Below, piece by piece: positions 24,558 to 32,940 of a DNA stretch of 64,000 nt (positions are counted from its first letter, which is position 1; each line of letters starts with the position of its first letter). This stretch comes from Nocardia abscessus (GTDB taxonomy: Bacteria; Actinomycetota; Actinomycetes; Mycobacteriales; Mycobacteriaceae). The notes beneath the pieces were generated by a model. It saw only the letters and a program-made list of their open reading frames with translations. It was not told where the DNA came from and did no database searches. The stretch spans positions 62,001-126,000 of the forward strand of contig NZ_JADLQO010000012.1 in NCBI RefSeq assembly GCF_015477775.1. The letters run 5' to 3'. The translations under genes and the position numbers were made by a program.

Positions 24558-24924
24558 GATCGGCCTCTCAGCAATCCGTAGCGGCTAACGCCCTCTTACG
24601 TAGAGTACAGCACGTAAGACGTGCGCGTCAATCGCAACGGGACTGTGGCGCCATCGAAATAAGGTATCTGTATCGTCGGTCCAGGTGCAATACCGACCAA
24701 TTCGACGCACCGCAACATACCACCAGCAACCCCGTGTGACCCAATCGACAGGTTGGCTCAATCAGATGGCCGAGCGAGACACTCCCCCACGGCGGGCAAA
24801 CGCGCGTTCAATGCCGGTAAAACCACGCACGCCGAATCGGACAGCGCACCGACCCGAGGAACGACCGAGCCCCCACCCAAATGTCAGATGGAGGCTCAAA
24901 ACCAGCAGCGATACGCGCGTCGCG
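24558..24924. other. Non-coding right end of cassette 2
   Basis: Promoter side of the DGQHR gene and the cassette right end. The inner end sequence CCAGCAGCGATACGCGCG (24903-24920) resembles that before repeat R2. No gene is seen. Confidence 0.45.
24595..24618. promoter_or_regulatory. Inverted repeat upstream of the DGQHR gene
   Basis: CTTACGT (24595-24601) and ACGTAAG (24612-24618) form a perfect 7-bp inverted repeat with a 10-base spacer, 38-61 bp upstream of the start. DndB-type proteins bind their own promoter region, so autoregulation is a reasonable idea. No direct evidence exists in the sequence. Confidence 0.45.
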
Positions 24925-24963
24925 CTACTTCTTCGCAGACGCTAATCCGCTGCGGAACTCGAC
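24925..24963 (-). repeat. ychF 3'-end direct repeat R3
   Basis: This 39-bp copy of the ychF terminus differs from the native copy at one position only (a CG versus CC after CTACTTCTT). It encodes VEFRSGLASAKK plus stop on the minus strand. It forms the boundary between cassettes 2 and 3. The following ~80 bp are shared with repeat R1. Confidence 0.88.
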
Positions 24964-25595
24964 CGTCTTGACATCCAATATCCGCACGTCAAACCCCCGG
25001 TCCACAACGAACTCCGGTTCCGAAGCCGAATAACGTCTGTACCTGCCTGCCGTGCCCACGGCCGCCAGCACCAGTAGGGGTCCACCTCGGAGCGAGATCA
25101 GGCAACAGTATCTGCCACACCTAGACCAGGGCACCGGGCCTCAAACCAACTACGCCACAACTGATCCGACCGCAGCCCAAGCGGCCCAACCTGGCCACAG
25201 GCCAACTTGCGGTAGCGCGCCTCCCGCGTCAGGAATGACTGCTGATGCTGAAGGGGGGACCACGTCGACTTCGGCACGGATTCCGTCGCCGAATGTCCCT
25301 TCTCGTGGTAGCCGACCGATGCAGCAAACCGCACGGTGGTGGAACTGCTACACGCCGCGGCAGGCGGTTCGGTGCCGGCCGGAACGAGGTCGGTCATTCG
25401 CATGGGTACAGGTAGCGGCCTAGCGCGTCGGTGACCGCTTCGACGAGAACGCTCTCGTCGACGACAACGTCGCGTGCCTGAAAGATCTAGACCTCAGCCG
25501 GGCGGATGCGCACGCAAGCGCCCGACACCCTTTGACATCGCATTGGTTCCCTGGATCGACGCACGAGTGGGCCACTCCAATGAAAGAGTTGGCGT
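24964..25595. other. Non-coding left end of cassette 3
   Basis: About 630 bases without a convincing gene. The first ~80 bases are the cassette left end shared with R1. The remainder has weak open frames on both strands with no family match. The promoter of the 802-aa gene should be near 25540-25590. Confidence 0.45.
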
Positions 25596-28004
25596 ATGCA
25601 TGACAGTTGGCCTCTGCTGCGGAATGACCGGCTCAACGGCACGTATTCGATCGAAAGACTCTTCCGTCCACCTACACCGGCCCAGATTGTTGCCAGGGAC
25701 AACTTTGCCAGTGCGTGCGAAGTGGTTGTCTCACTTTGCGACTCCTGGGGTGGCGCATACATGCCTCTGGTGCCGATAAACCCTGGCCAGCCGATCGATG
25801 ATCTCTGGGTCCAGCTAGTCGATCGTAGTCCGGTCGACGGGATCAACGAGAGGGACCTAGTTGACACACAATCCCAACTCGGATACGGCTACTTCACGCA
25901 CACCCCGACAGGGCTCTATTTGCTACGTATGCTGATGGATCTGCCCATCCCCACCAACCACGTGACAGTCCAAACTGCGCGTGGCGTTTCACCTGACGAT
26001 CCTTGGTACCTCTCATATCTCGGCACCTTCGGCGATCATCCTCCAGAGGTGACGGAGGATCGACGAGAGTGGCACGGAATCGCGGCCGGTTTCAACTATG
26101 ACGGTGTGGTCCCCATCAAGCAGTTCAGCGGGACGACTGGACCGGCTGACATCCTCAATCGCCTACGTAAACCGAACACCATGACTGCCGTGGAACTTAC
26201 ACTCAGTCGGCTTGGATACACCGAGGCACCAGTCGATCTCGGGTTTCCGTACTCCAATTCTATGGGCCTCCGGGAGTGGGCAGAAAGCTGGCGTTTCGGT
26301 CCTAATGTTGTCGTGGTCTATGAACAAGACAGTGTTGAGGACCTCGCCCTACTCTGGTACCTCCGTGCATTGAACGGCTTCCACCGTGGATTCCCGCTCG
26401 CGGTTCCAGCAGTTGCCGACGTGCCGGCCGCTCTAAGCTGCTGGCAGCATATGGGAGCACAACGACATTGGGGCTTTGCTGGCGGCGACATGGCAGTCAT
26501 CTCAGCAAGCGTGGACTCCGATCTCCTCAAGGAGCTAGTAACTAACACCCGCTTCGAAGTGGCATCGGCGTCAGAAGTCTTGCGCCCGCTCGGTGGTTGC
26601 CAACTTCATGTTACGGACACTGCTCACTACACCAACGGGCGCGCTGAGATACCGCGCTTTGTTCCAACTGAAATCGAGGCGCTTGGTCGCGCGGCACTGA
26701 AAGAGGCGGGTGGTTGGAGCAGAGTCACGACAATTGTCACCGACAGCTACCTTCCGCCAAGCCGTACCTTGAGGCGTAGCGGCTACCCGCACCATGGCTA
26801 CCTTCATGGCTACATTGCGCAGACCTCGACCAATGACAATATTTTAGAGGTGTTTCACCCTAGCGGGCTAGAGGTTCTGGATGCCCTCGCTCGTGATCAG
26901 AGTCAGACTGTTCGCCGCTCGGTACCTGGTCGTGCGGCGGCACAGTTGATTGAAATGATTGGCGGCATGCCAGGCATTACCAGGTTGGCATGCCCAACTG
27001 TGACCATACTCCTTGGCGAACTTACCCGTGGCCGGAGCAGCAGCATCGTCAAGAAGCAGCTCCGCCAGTTCTTGAAGGTGGAGAACGATGCCGAGACAAA
27101 AAACGACCGCTACCGCCTCCTCGAAAGCCGCCTTGAGGAGGCGCTGGCGAAGCCAGACGTCGAAGATGTCGGCTACAAGACCGTCAACGAGATCCGCACG
27201 ATTGCAAAACTGAGTCGAGAAGCGGGAAATGAGTGGATCCAGTGGGCCAACCGGCGAGGCATGCTACTGCGCGGCTTCCAGTCCTCTTGCGAAAACTGCA
27301 GCCACAAGCAATGGAGACCGCTTGCTGATGCCGTCCCTGAGCTTATCTGCCATGGCTGCGGGCAAGTGGTGCCAGACCCGCTTGGTCTCGATACCGCACA
27401 GATCCGCTACCGAGCCGGGGAAACACTGCTGCGGGCTATGAATTTCGACGTACTCTCACATGTCCTCGCTTTGCGCTATCTGTGCGAGGTATGGGATGGG
27501 AGAGTCGGAGGGGGGCCACGGAACGTCTTCGGCGCATATCCCGGCCTTGAGCTCGTTGATGCCGAAAGCAAGCAAGTCGTTGCCGAAGCCGACGTCGCCG
27601 TAATTCTTTCGAACGGACGGTGGATCGTTGGTGAGTGCAAGACGACCGCCCTCGGGCTACGCGAGTCTGATCTTACGAAGTTGTGGGACTTCGCAGATCG
27701 TGTCAACGCCCCCGCCACGTTCGTCGCGACGCTACAGTCGTCGGCTGAGTGCGGGGAAATCTGGCAGCGTACGTCCAGCCCAAGCGGTCGCCCACACTTT
27801 GCTCTCACCGCTGAGCACCTCTACAACCTCAACTTCAGCACCGTATCCCACTTGGGCAAGGACCCTCTGGCCTGGAGAACGCAATACAACACTTCGGACG
27901 GTACGGCTGGATCAGCTGCATCAGATTTCAGCGCATTCCTCAGCAGCGTTGACGAGGACACCACCGCATGGAGGCGTGCACCTTGGACTCATGCCGAGGA
28001 CTGA
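25596..28004 (+). CDS. Zinc-ribbon and PD-(D/E)XK nuclease-like protein, unknown family
   Basis: This 802-aa protein is the only gene of cassette 3. Residues 1-550 show no recognisable domain. A four-cysteine zinc ribbon follows (C565, C568, C585, C588). A restriction-endonuclease-like core comes after it: a helix around ALRYLCEVWD, then VVAEADVAVILSNGRWIVGECKTT, where D666 and E680-x-K682 fit the D...ExK catalytic pattern, then FATL-type strands. There are no transmembrane segments or Walker motifs. Lower GC and the flanking ychF repeats mark it as acquired. A role in defence is inferred from context and nuclease fold; the N-terminal half probably senses the trigger. I cannot assign a named system. 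Confidence 0.75.
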   Translation: MHDSWPLLRNDRLNGTYSIERLFRPPTPAQIVARDNFASACEVVVSLCDSWGGAYMPLVPINPGQPIDDLWVQLVDRSPVDGINERDLVDTQSQLGYGYFTHTPTGLYLLRMLMDLPIPTNHVTVQTARGVSPDDPWYLSYLGTFGDHPPEVTEDRREWHGIAAGFNYDGVVPIKQFSGTTGPADILNRLRKPNTMTAVELTLSRLGYTEAPVDLGFPYSNSMGLREWAESWRFGPNVVVVYEQDSVEDLALLWYLRALNGFHRGFPLAVPAVADVPAALSCWQHMGAQRHWGFAGGDMAVISASVDSDLLKELVTNTRFEVASASEVLRPLGGCQLHVTDTAHYTNGRAEIPRFVPTEIEALGRAALKEAGGWSRVTTIVTDSYLPPSRTLRRSGYPHHGYLHGYIAQTSTNDNILEVFHPSGLEVLDALARDQSQTVRRSVPGRAAAQLIEMIGGMPGITRLACPTVTILLGELTRGRSSSIVKKQLRQFLKVENDAETKNDRYRLLESRLEEALAKPDVEDVGYKTVNEIRTIAKLSREAGNEWIQWANRRGMLLRGFQSSCENCSHKQWRPLADAVPELICHGCGQVVPDPLGLDTAQIRYRAGETLLRAMNFDVLSHVLALRYLCEVWDGRVGGGPRNVFGAYPGLELVDAESKQVVAEADVAVILSNGRWIVGECKTTALGLRESDLTKLWDFADRVNAPATFVATLQSSAECGEIWQRTSSPSGRPHFALTAEHLYNLNFSTVSHLGKDPLAWRTQYNTSDGTAGSAASDFSAFLSSVDEDTTAWRRAPWTHAED

Positions 28005-28113
28005 TAGATTCCCGCTAGTGCCGGCGGAACGCCAGTATCTAAAGGAACCGGCGAACGACCCGGGCCTCCGGGGCTCAGCAGAGTCTCTACCAGCAACGAT
28101 CAAACAGAACTGC

Positions 28114-28152
28114 CTACTTCTTCCCAGACGCTAATCCGCTGCGGAACTCGAC
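28114..28152 (-). repeat. Native ychF 3' end R4, insertion site
   Basis: The last 39 bp of intact ychF (VEFRSGLASGKK plus stop). Copies with one to three changes occur at 20533 and 24925. This is the present attachment point of the island: each new cassette would supply a ychF 3' end and leave the older copy behind. Confidence 0.85.
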
Positions 28153-29208
28153 AACGTCGCCGTCGGCCATGACGTAATCCTTGCCTTCCATGCGGACCTT
28201 ACCCGCGGCTTTGGCGGCGGCCATGGAGCCGGCTTCGACCAGGTCGTTGTAGGCGACGACTTCGGCCTTGATGAAGCCGCGTTCGAAGTCGGTGTGGATG
28301 ACGCCTGCGGCCTTGGGGGCGGTGTCGCCCTGGTGGATGGTCCAGGCGCGGGCTTCTTTCGGGCCTGCGGTGAGGTAGGTCTGCAGGCCGAGGGTGTGGA
28401 AGCCGGCGCGGGCGAGGGCGTGCAGGCCGGGTTCGGTCTGGCCGATGGATTCGAGGAGTTCGATGGCGGATTCCTCGTCGAGTTCGAGGAGTTCGGCTTC
28501 CACCTTGGCGTCGAGGAAGACCGCGTCGGCCGGGGCGACGGACGCTTTCAGCTCGGCGACCTTCGCTTCGTCGGTGAGTACCGACTCGTCGGCGTTGAAG
28601 ACGTAGAGGAAGGGCTTGGTGGTGAGCAGCGAAAGTTCCTTCAGCAGCTCGGCGTCGACCTTGTCGGCCGCGGCGAACAGGGTGGTGCCGCTGTCGAGGA
28701 TCTCCTGCGCGGCCTTGGCGGCGTCGGCGACCGGCTTGCGCTCCTTCTTGACCTTGGCTTCCTTCTCCAACCGCACGACCGCCTTCTCCAGGGTCTGCAG
28801 GTCGGCGAGGATGAGTTCGGTCTCGATCACCTCGATGTCGGCGCTGGGGTCGACGCGACCGTCGACGTGCACCACGTCGTCATCGGCGAACACCCGCACC
28901 ACCTGGCAGATGGCGTCGGCCTCGCGAATGTTGGCGAGGAACTTGTTGCCGAGGCCCGCGCCCTCGGAAGCGCCCTTCACGATGCCCGCGATGTCGACGA
29001 ACGACACGGTGGCGGGCACGATCCGTTCCGAGGAGAAGATCTCGGCCAGCTTGTTCAGCCGCGGGTCGGGCAGCGGAACCACGCCGACGTTGGGCTCGAT
29101 GGTCGCGAACGGGTAGTTCGCGGCGAGCACGTCGTTCTTGGTCAACGCGTTGAACAGCGTCGACTTTCCGACGTTGGGCAGGCCGACGATTCCGAGGGTG
29201 AGACTCAC
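28114..29208 (-). CDS. ychF: Redox-regulated ATPase/GTPase YchF (Obg-like)
   Basis: This 364-aa protein has the G1 motif GLPNVGKSTLFNALT, the G2/G3 region (DIAGIVKGASEGAGLGNKFL) and the NADE motif (FNADES) of the Obg-like family. A coiled-coil domain and a C-terminal TGS domain (YVMADGDVVEFRSG) follow. YchF binds ribosomes and prefers ATP. The protein is complete. Its last 13 residues end SGLASGKK instead of the more usual FRFNV, and this 3' end is what the island repeats copy. In M. tuberculosis the equivalent gene is Rv1112, next to ispH, as expected here apart from the inserted genes. Confidence 0.95.
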   Translation of the reverse strand: MSLTLGIVGLPNVGKSTLFNALTKNDVLAANYPFATIEPNVGVVPLPDPRLNKLAEIFSSERIVPATVSFVDIAGIVKGASEGAGLGNKFLANIREADAICQVVRVFADDDVVHVDGRVDPSADIEVIETELILADLQTLEKAVVRLEKEAKVKKERKPVADAAKAAQEILDSGTTLFAAADKVDAELLKELSLLTTKPFLYVFNADESVLTDEAKVAELKASVAPADAVFLDAKVEAELLELDEESAIELLESIGQTEPGLHALARAGFHTLGLQTYLTAGPKEARAWTIHQGDTAPKAAGVIHTDFERGFIKAEVVAYNDLVEAGSMAAAKAAGKVRMEGKDYVMADGDVVEFRSGLASGKK

Positions 29209-29434
29209 GAGGAACAGAGTCTACGCGGCGCACCGGCTCCCCTCCCCCGCGCCCGCCCCGTCCACACCAGCACGGACGTCCCTTCTGACCAGGACACCCG
29301 CCCACCGACCGCAATCACACCGTGTCCCCACACGAGAACTGGACCACGGCGCACCACTACACCTCCACGAGTGGCACATGGCGGAGGGGGCCTCTGGGAC
29401 TTTGCCGCGACCACGCGCCACTCGCGGTACCCCG

Positions 29435-30358
29435 TCAGGGGATGAGGACGACTTTGCCGAGATTGGCGCGGGCTTCGATGACGGCGTGGGCGGCGGCGGC
29501 TTCCTCGAGCGGGAATTCGGCGTGCACGGCGGGGCGGAGCTGTCCGGAGGCGAAGTATTGCCACAGCTCTTGGCGCCAGTGCTCGTAGCGGTCGGGCTGT
29601 CCTTGCGCGATGCGGGCCATCTGGAAGCCGATCACCGATTTCGCGCCGACGAGCAGGTCGTAGGCCTGAATGGCGCCACCGCCGGAGCTGTAGGCGACCA
29701 GTCTGCCGCCGGGGGCGAGGGCCGCGAGCGCGGGAGAGAGCAGGTCGCCGCCCACCGCGTCGAGCACGTAGTCGGCGGGAGCGCCCCACGACTGCCTGCC
29801 GTACTCGACCACGTCGTCGGCGCCGAGCTTTTGTACGAACTCGGCCTTGGCGAGATCCGACACCGCGCCGACCACACGCGCAGCACCGCGCACCCGCGCC
29901 AACTGAAGCGCGAGGTGGCCCACGCCGCTCGCGGCGGCGGTGATCAGGGCGGACTCGCCCTCCGCGGGAGCCGCGGCGTCGAGCGCGCCGAGCGCCACCA
30001 AGCCGCTGCGCACCAGGGCGACCGCGTCGACCGCCGACGCTCCGTCGGGGATCGGCGAGGCCATGGCCGCCGAGAGCAGGGCGTAGTCGGCGTAGCCGTG
30101 GCCGAACACCAGGCCGGTCACGCGGTAGCCCGGCGCGTACCGGTCGACGCCCTCGCCTACCGCGACCACCTCGCCCGCGACCTCCCCGCCCAGAGCGATC
30201 GGTTCGCGCTGCTCACGTACCTTCCGCACCACCGGCAGGGTCACCCCGACCGCCTCGACGCGGACCAGGAGCTCCCCCGGCCCGGGCGTCGGGACCTCGA
30301 CCGAGACGAGCTCGAGCACCTCGGGACCACCGCTGCGCTCGTACTGCACCCGCCGCAT
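29435..30358 (-). CDS. Zinc-independent quinone oxidoreductase (MDR family)
   Basis: This 307-aa protein has the N-terminal GroES-like domain (VPTPGPGELLVRVEAVGV, LGGEVAGEVVAVGEGV) and a Rossmann domain with ITAAASGVGHLALQLA as the NADPH-binding motif. It belongs to the quinone oxidoreductase (QorA/zeta-crystallin) group: there is no GHE zinc motif and the structural cysteines are absent. It reduces quinones or enones with NADPH. ATG at 30358 follows GGAGG closely, so the longer frame upstream is rejected. Confidence 0.88.
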   Translation of the reverse strand: MRRVQYERSGGPEVLELVSVEVPTPGPGELLVRVEAVGVTLPVVRKVREQREPIALGGEVAGEVVAVGEGVDRYAPGYRVTGLVFGHGYADYALLSAAMASPIPDGASAVDAVALVRSGLVALGALDAAAPAEGESALITAAASGVGHLALQLARVRGAARVVGAVSDLAKAEFVQKLGADDVVEYGRQSWGAPADYVLDAVGGDLLSPALAALAPGGRLVAYSSGGGAIQAYDLLVGAKSVIGFQMARIAQGQPDRYEHWRQELWQYFASGQLRPAVHAEFPLEEAAAAHAVIEARANLGKVVLIP

Positions 30359-30765
30359 CACACCTCCAGAAATCGTTAGGAGGCGCAACGGTAACCGGGT
30401 CGAGGCCGGTGACCCCAGTCAACTACACGCTGTAGTGGTACATCTCACCGTCCCCTGGCACCGGCGGAGAGGCTCCCTGGCAAGCGTTCGCCGTCACGAT
30501 CGACGCACCCGCCGCGCACACTGCCCGAGACTACGAACCAGGGTCCGTGCCGATTCGCGAGCGGGTTCAACCGGCGCTCGTGCGGCGTCCGCACCGCGGT
30601 CGAGCGGAACGTACTGTTCGGCATCCGCATCGCGGCCGGCGACCGAGCCGGCTGCCTGCTCGACCCGGCCACCGACGAATCGGCCATTCACAAGCACGTC
30701 GGCGTGGCGAACTGATCGACCTCGCGACGGGCCACATGTCGGTCTCCCGGCGTAGCGTGACCCGT
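30359..30765. other. Gap with weak coding remnant
   Basis: These 407 bases have no start-to-stop gene. On the plus strand a frame from about 30540 to a stop near 30716 reads NVLFGIRIAAGDRAGCLLDP, which looks like degraded coding sequence. Nothing can be assigned. The promoter of the AraC gene at 30766 is also here. Confidence 0.35.
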
Positions 30766-31602
30766 ATGGAGCCGACCACGGAGGTGGTGACGGCGCGTCC
30801 GGCACCCGCGCTCGCGGCGTTCATCGACCGCTATATCGGCTATCGCATGTCCGGGTTCGCGGCGGGGCTCCATCGCGGGCTGCCCTCGCGGCACATGACG
30901 TTCATCGTCGCGATCGGCCCCACGATCGACGTCGTGGAGCAGACCGATCCGCGCCAGGCTCCGCAGAACTACCGGTGCGTGCTGAGCGGCCTACAGGCGA
31001 GCACGGCGCTGATCGCGCACGACGGTCGCCAAGAGGGCGTGGCCGTAGCACTGACGCCACTCGGTTGCCGCACCTTGTTCGGCATCCCGGCGGCGGCGCT
31101 GTGGGACACGTCGGTCGAGTTCTCCGATGTCGTCGGCCCCGCAGGCCGGGAGTTGTGGGAGCGGTTGCAATCCGCGCCGACTTGGCCGGCTCGTTTCGCC
31201 ACCTGTGATCGGGTGCTTTCGGCGCTCGCCCATCCGGATCGCGCGGTCGGTCCCGAACTCACCTGGGCTTGGCGCAGTGTGGTCGGTTCGGGCGGCGGCA
31301 TCGCGATCGGCCCGCTGGCCGAGGAGATCGGGTGGAGCAGGCAGCATCTGACGCGCCGATTCGGTCGTGAGTTCGGTCTGAGCCCGAAGCTCGCCGCCCG
31401 GATCACCCGTTTCGAGCGGGCGCGCCGCATGCTCGCGCAGACGCCTTCGTACATCACGATCGCCCAGGTGGCCGCCGCGTGCGGGTATTACGACCAGGCC
31501 CATTTGGATCGCGACTTCGCCGACCTCGCCGGAACCAGCCCGACCGGCTGGCTGGCCGAGGAGGTTCCATCCGTCCAAGCCGCCGACGAGTCCGCCGGAT
31601 GA
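30766..31602 (+). CDS. AraC family transcriptional regulator
   Basis: This 278-aa protein has an N-terminal sensor of the DUF6597/AraC-like type (about 10-150, PSRHMTFIVAIG, GVAVALTPLGCRTLFGIPA) and a C-terminal helix-turn-helix domain (about 180-265: GWSRQHLTRRFGREFGLSPK and AAACGYYDQAHLDRDFADLA). ATG at 30766 is used rather than the earlier in-frame starts, which add a low-complexity arginine stretch. Eleven bases after its stop begins a VOC gene in the same direction, so it probably controls and is cotranscribed with that gene. Confidence 0.87.
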   Translation: MEPTTEVVTARPAPALAAFIDRYIGYRMSGFAAGLHRGLPSRHMTFIVAIGPTIDVVEQTDPRQAPQNYRCVLSGLQASTALIAHDGRQEGVAVALTPLGCRTLFGIPAAALWDTSVEFSDVVGPAGRELWERLQSAPTWPARFATCDRVLSALAHPDRAVGPELTWAWRSVVGSGGGIAIGPLAEEIGWSRQHLTRRFGREFGLSPKLAARITRFERARRMLAQTPSYITIAQVAAACGYYDQAHLDRDFADLAGTSPTGWLAEEVPSVQAADESAG

Positions 31603-31612
31603 CGATGAACGC

Positions 31613-32035
31613 ATGACGAATCCGACAGAAATCAGCACCCGCACCGCCGTCTGGCCCGTCCTGACCTTCCGCGATGCCCGCGCCATGGCGACCTTCCTCG
31701 TCGAGGCGTTCGGCTTCCAGGAGGCCGCGCTCTACGCTCGGGAGGACGATCCGTCGATCGTCGAGCACGCGGAACTGCGCTGGCCGCTGGGCGGCGGCGT
31801 CATGTTCGGCTCGGCGGGCAAGGACGACGGACCGTTCGGCACCCGCCCGACCGGCACCGACTCGGTCTACCTGGTCTGCGAGGAGCCGGACGCCTTGTTC
31901 GCCCGAGCGACCGCCGCGGGCGCGGAAGTGGTCCGTGGCCTGCGCGACGAGGACTACGGCTCGCGCGGCTTCACGGTCCGCGACCCGGAGGGCAACCTGT
32001 GGAGCTTCGGCACCTACTGGGGTTCGACCGACTAA
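31613..32035 (+). CDS. VOC family protein (glyoxalase-like)
   Basis: This 140-aa vicinal oxygen chelate protein contains VWPVLTFRDARAMATFLVEA with one half-module and SRGFTVRDPEGNLWSFGTY closing the second, which holds a typical Glu metal-ligand position (DPEGN). It resembles PhnB/YdcJ-type proteins used for antibiotic or aldehyde binding. It is translated just downstream of an AraC regulator. The stop overlaps the stop of the convergent ABC permease by four bases. Confidence 0.83.
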   Translation: MTNPTEISTRTAVWPVLTFRDARAMATFLVEAFGFQEAALYAREDDPSIVEHAELRWPLGGGVMFGSAGKDDGPFGTRPTGTDSVYLVCEEPDALFARATAAGAEVVRGLRDEDYGSRGFTVRDPEGNLWSFGTYWGSTD

Positions 32036-32940
32036 CGACCGCCCAGTCCCGACATCGCGATGCCGCGGATGAACGCGCGCTGGGCGATCGCGTAGATCAC
32101 CAGCAGCGGAAGCAGGATGACGACCGCGGCGGCCATGAGGATCGGCCACTGGGTGTGGTACTGGCCTTGCAGCCGGACCAGGCCCAGTGTCGCGGTGGCC
32201 ACGCCCTCGCGCTGGATCATGACCAAAGGCCAGAGGAAGTCGTTCCACACGGTGATCCAGGTGAGCACGGCGAGCACCATCAACGCTGGACGGGTGTGCG
32301 GCAGCAGGACCCGCCAGTAGACCTGCCAGGTGGAGCAGCCGTCGAGGATGGCCGCCTCCTCCAGTTCCTCGGGCAGCGTGCGGAAGAACTGCCGCATCAG
32401 GTACGTGCCGAACGCGCTGCCGAACAGTCCGGGCACGATCATCGCCCACGGCGTGTCCACCCAGCCGAACGCCCGCATCAGCAGGAACTGCGGGATCACC
32501 GTGACGGTCAACGGCACCATCAGCGTCGCGAGAAAGGCGAGGAACAGCATGTCGCGCCCGCGAAAGCGCAAGCGCGCGAACGCGTAACCGGCCAGTGAGC
32601 AGAAGAAGACCTGCCCCGCCGTGACGCACACCGCGTAGATCGTGGTGTTGAGCAGCATCCGTCCCATCGGCAGCAGATCGAAGACCTTGCCGTAGTTCGA
32701 CCATTGCGGCCGCTGCGGGAGGAACGCGGCGTCGGCGATCTCCCCGTCCCGCTTCAGCGAGCCGGACACCGCCCACAGGATCGGCAGCAGCGCGCACCAC
32801 GCGATGCCGACCAGCACGGCGTACATCGCGGTCCCGCGCACCACCCGCCGCACGATCGCGCGGTCGACCCGGCCGGACGCGACGATCGCGCGATCACGCC
32901 GGACCGGCAGCGCGCGTCGCACGACCTCGTAGGTGTTCAC
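32032..32940 (-). CDS. Carbohydrate ABC transporter permease (MalG-like)
   Basis: This 302-aa permease has about six membrane helices and the EAA motif EELEEAAILDGCSTWQVYWRV split by its cytosolic loop, the contact site for the ATPase. The family is CUT1 sugar permeases. Its GTG start (32940) overlaps the upstream permease stop by four bases, so the pair is translationally coupled. No ATPase gene is in the operon, so a shared MsiK/UgpC-like ATPase from elsewhere is required. Confidence 0.9.
   Translation of the reverse strand: MNTYEVVRRALPVRRDRAIVASGRVDRAIVRRVVRGTAMYAVLVGIAWCALLPILWAVSGSLKRDGEIADAAFLPQRPQWSNYGKVFDLLPMGRMLLNTTIYAVCVTAGQVFFCSLAGYAFARLRFRGRDMLFLAFLATLMVPLTVTVIPQFLLMRAFGWVDTPWAMIVPGLFGSAFGTYLMRQFFRTLPEELEEAAILDGCSTWQVYWRVLLPHTRPALMVLAVLTWITVWNDFLWPLVMIQREGVATATLGLVRLQGQYHTQWPILMAAAVVILLPLLVIYAIAQRAFIRGIAMSGLGGR

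Larger units (their letters stand above)
18896..28152. mobile_element. Genomic island at the ychF 3' end, three cassettes, no integrase
   Basis: Four copies of a ychF 3' terminus (stops at 18896, 20533, 24925 and 28114) in one orientation divide the region into cassettes of about 1.6, 4.4 and 3.2 kb. Cassette 1 carries a pentapeptide-repeat membrane protein. Cassette 2 carries a McrA-like HNH nuclease, a NYN RNase and a DGQHR protein. Cassette 3 carries one 802-aa zinc-ribbon nuclease-like protein. Inner ends are shared: the right ends of all three contain CAGCRACGAT-like sequence, and the left ends of cassettes 1 and 3 share about 80 bp. GC is visibly lower than in the flanks. No recombinase gene was found, so mobilisation in trans or by homologous exchange is inferred. 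Confidence 0.75.

Noticed and set aside
18631..28152. tRNA-type attachment site or tyrosine integrase for the island
   Set aside because: No tRNA gene, tRNA fragment or integrase-like ORF was found; the repeats derive from ychF.
31613..32035. VOC gene as part of the sugar ABC operon
   Set aside because: It is on the opposite strand and convergent with the permease.
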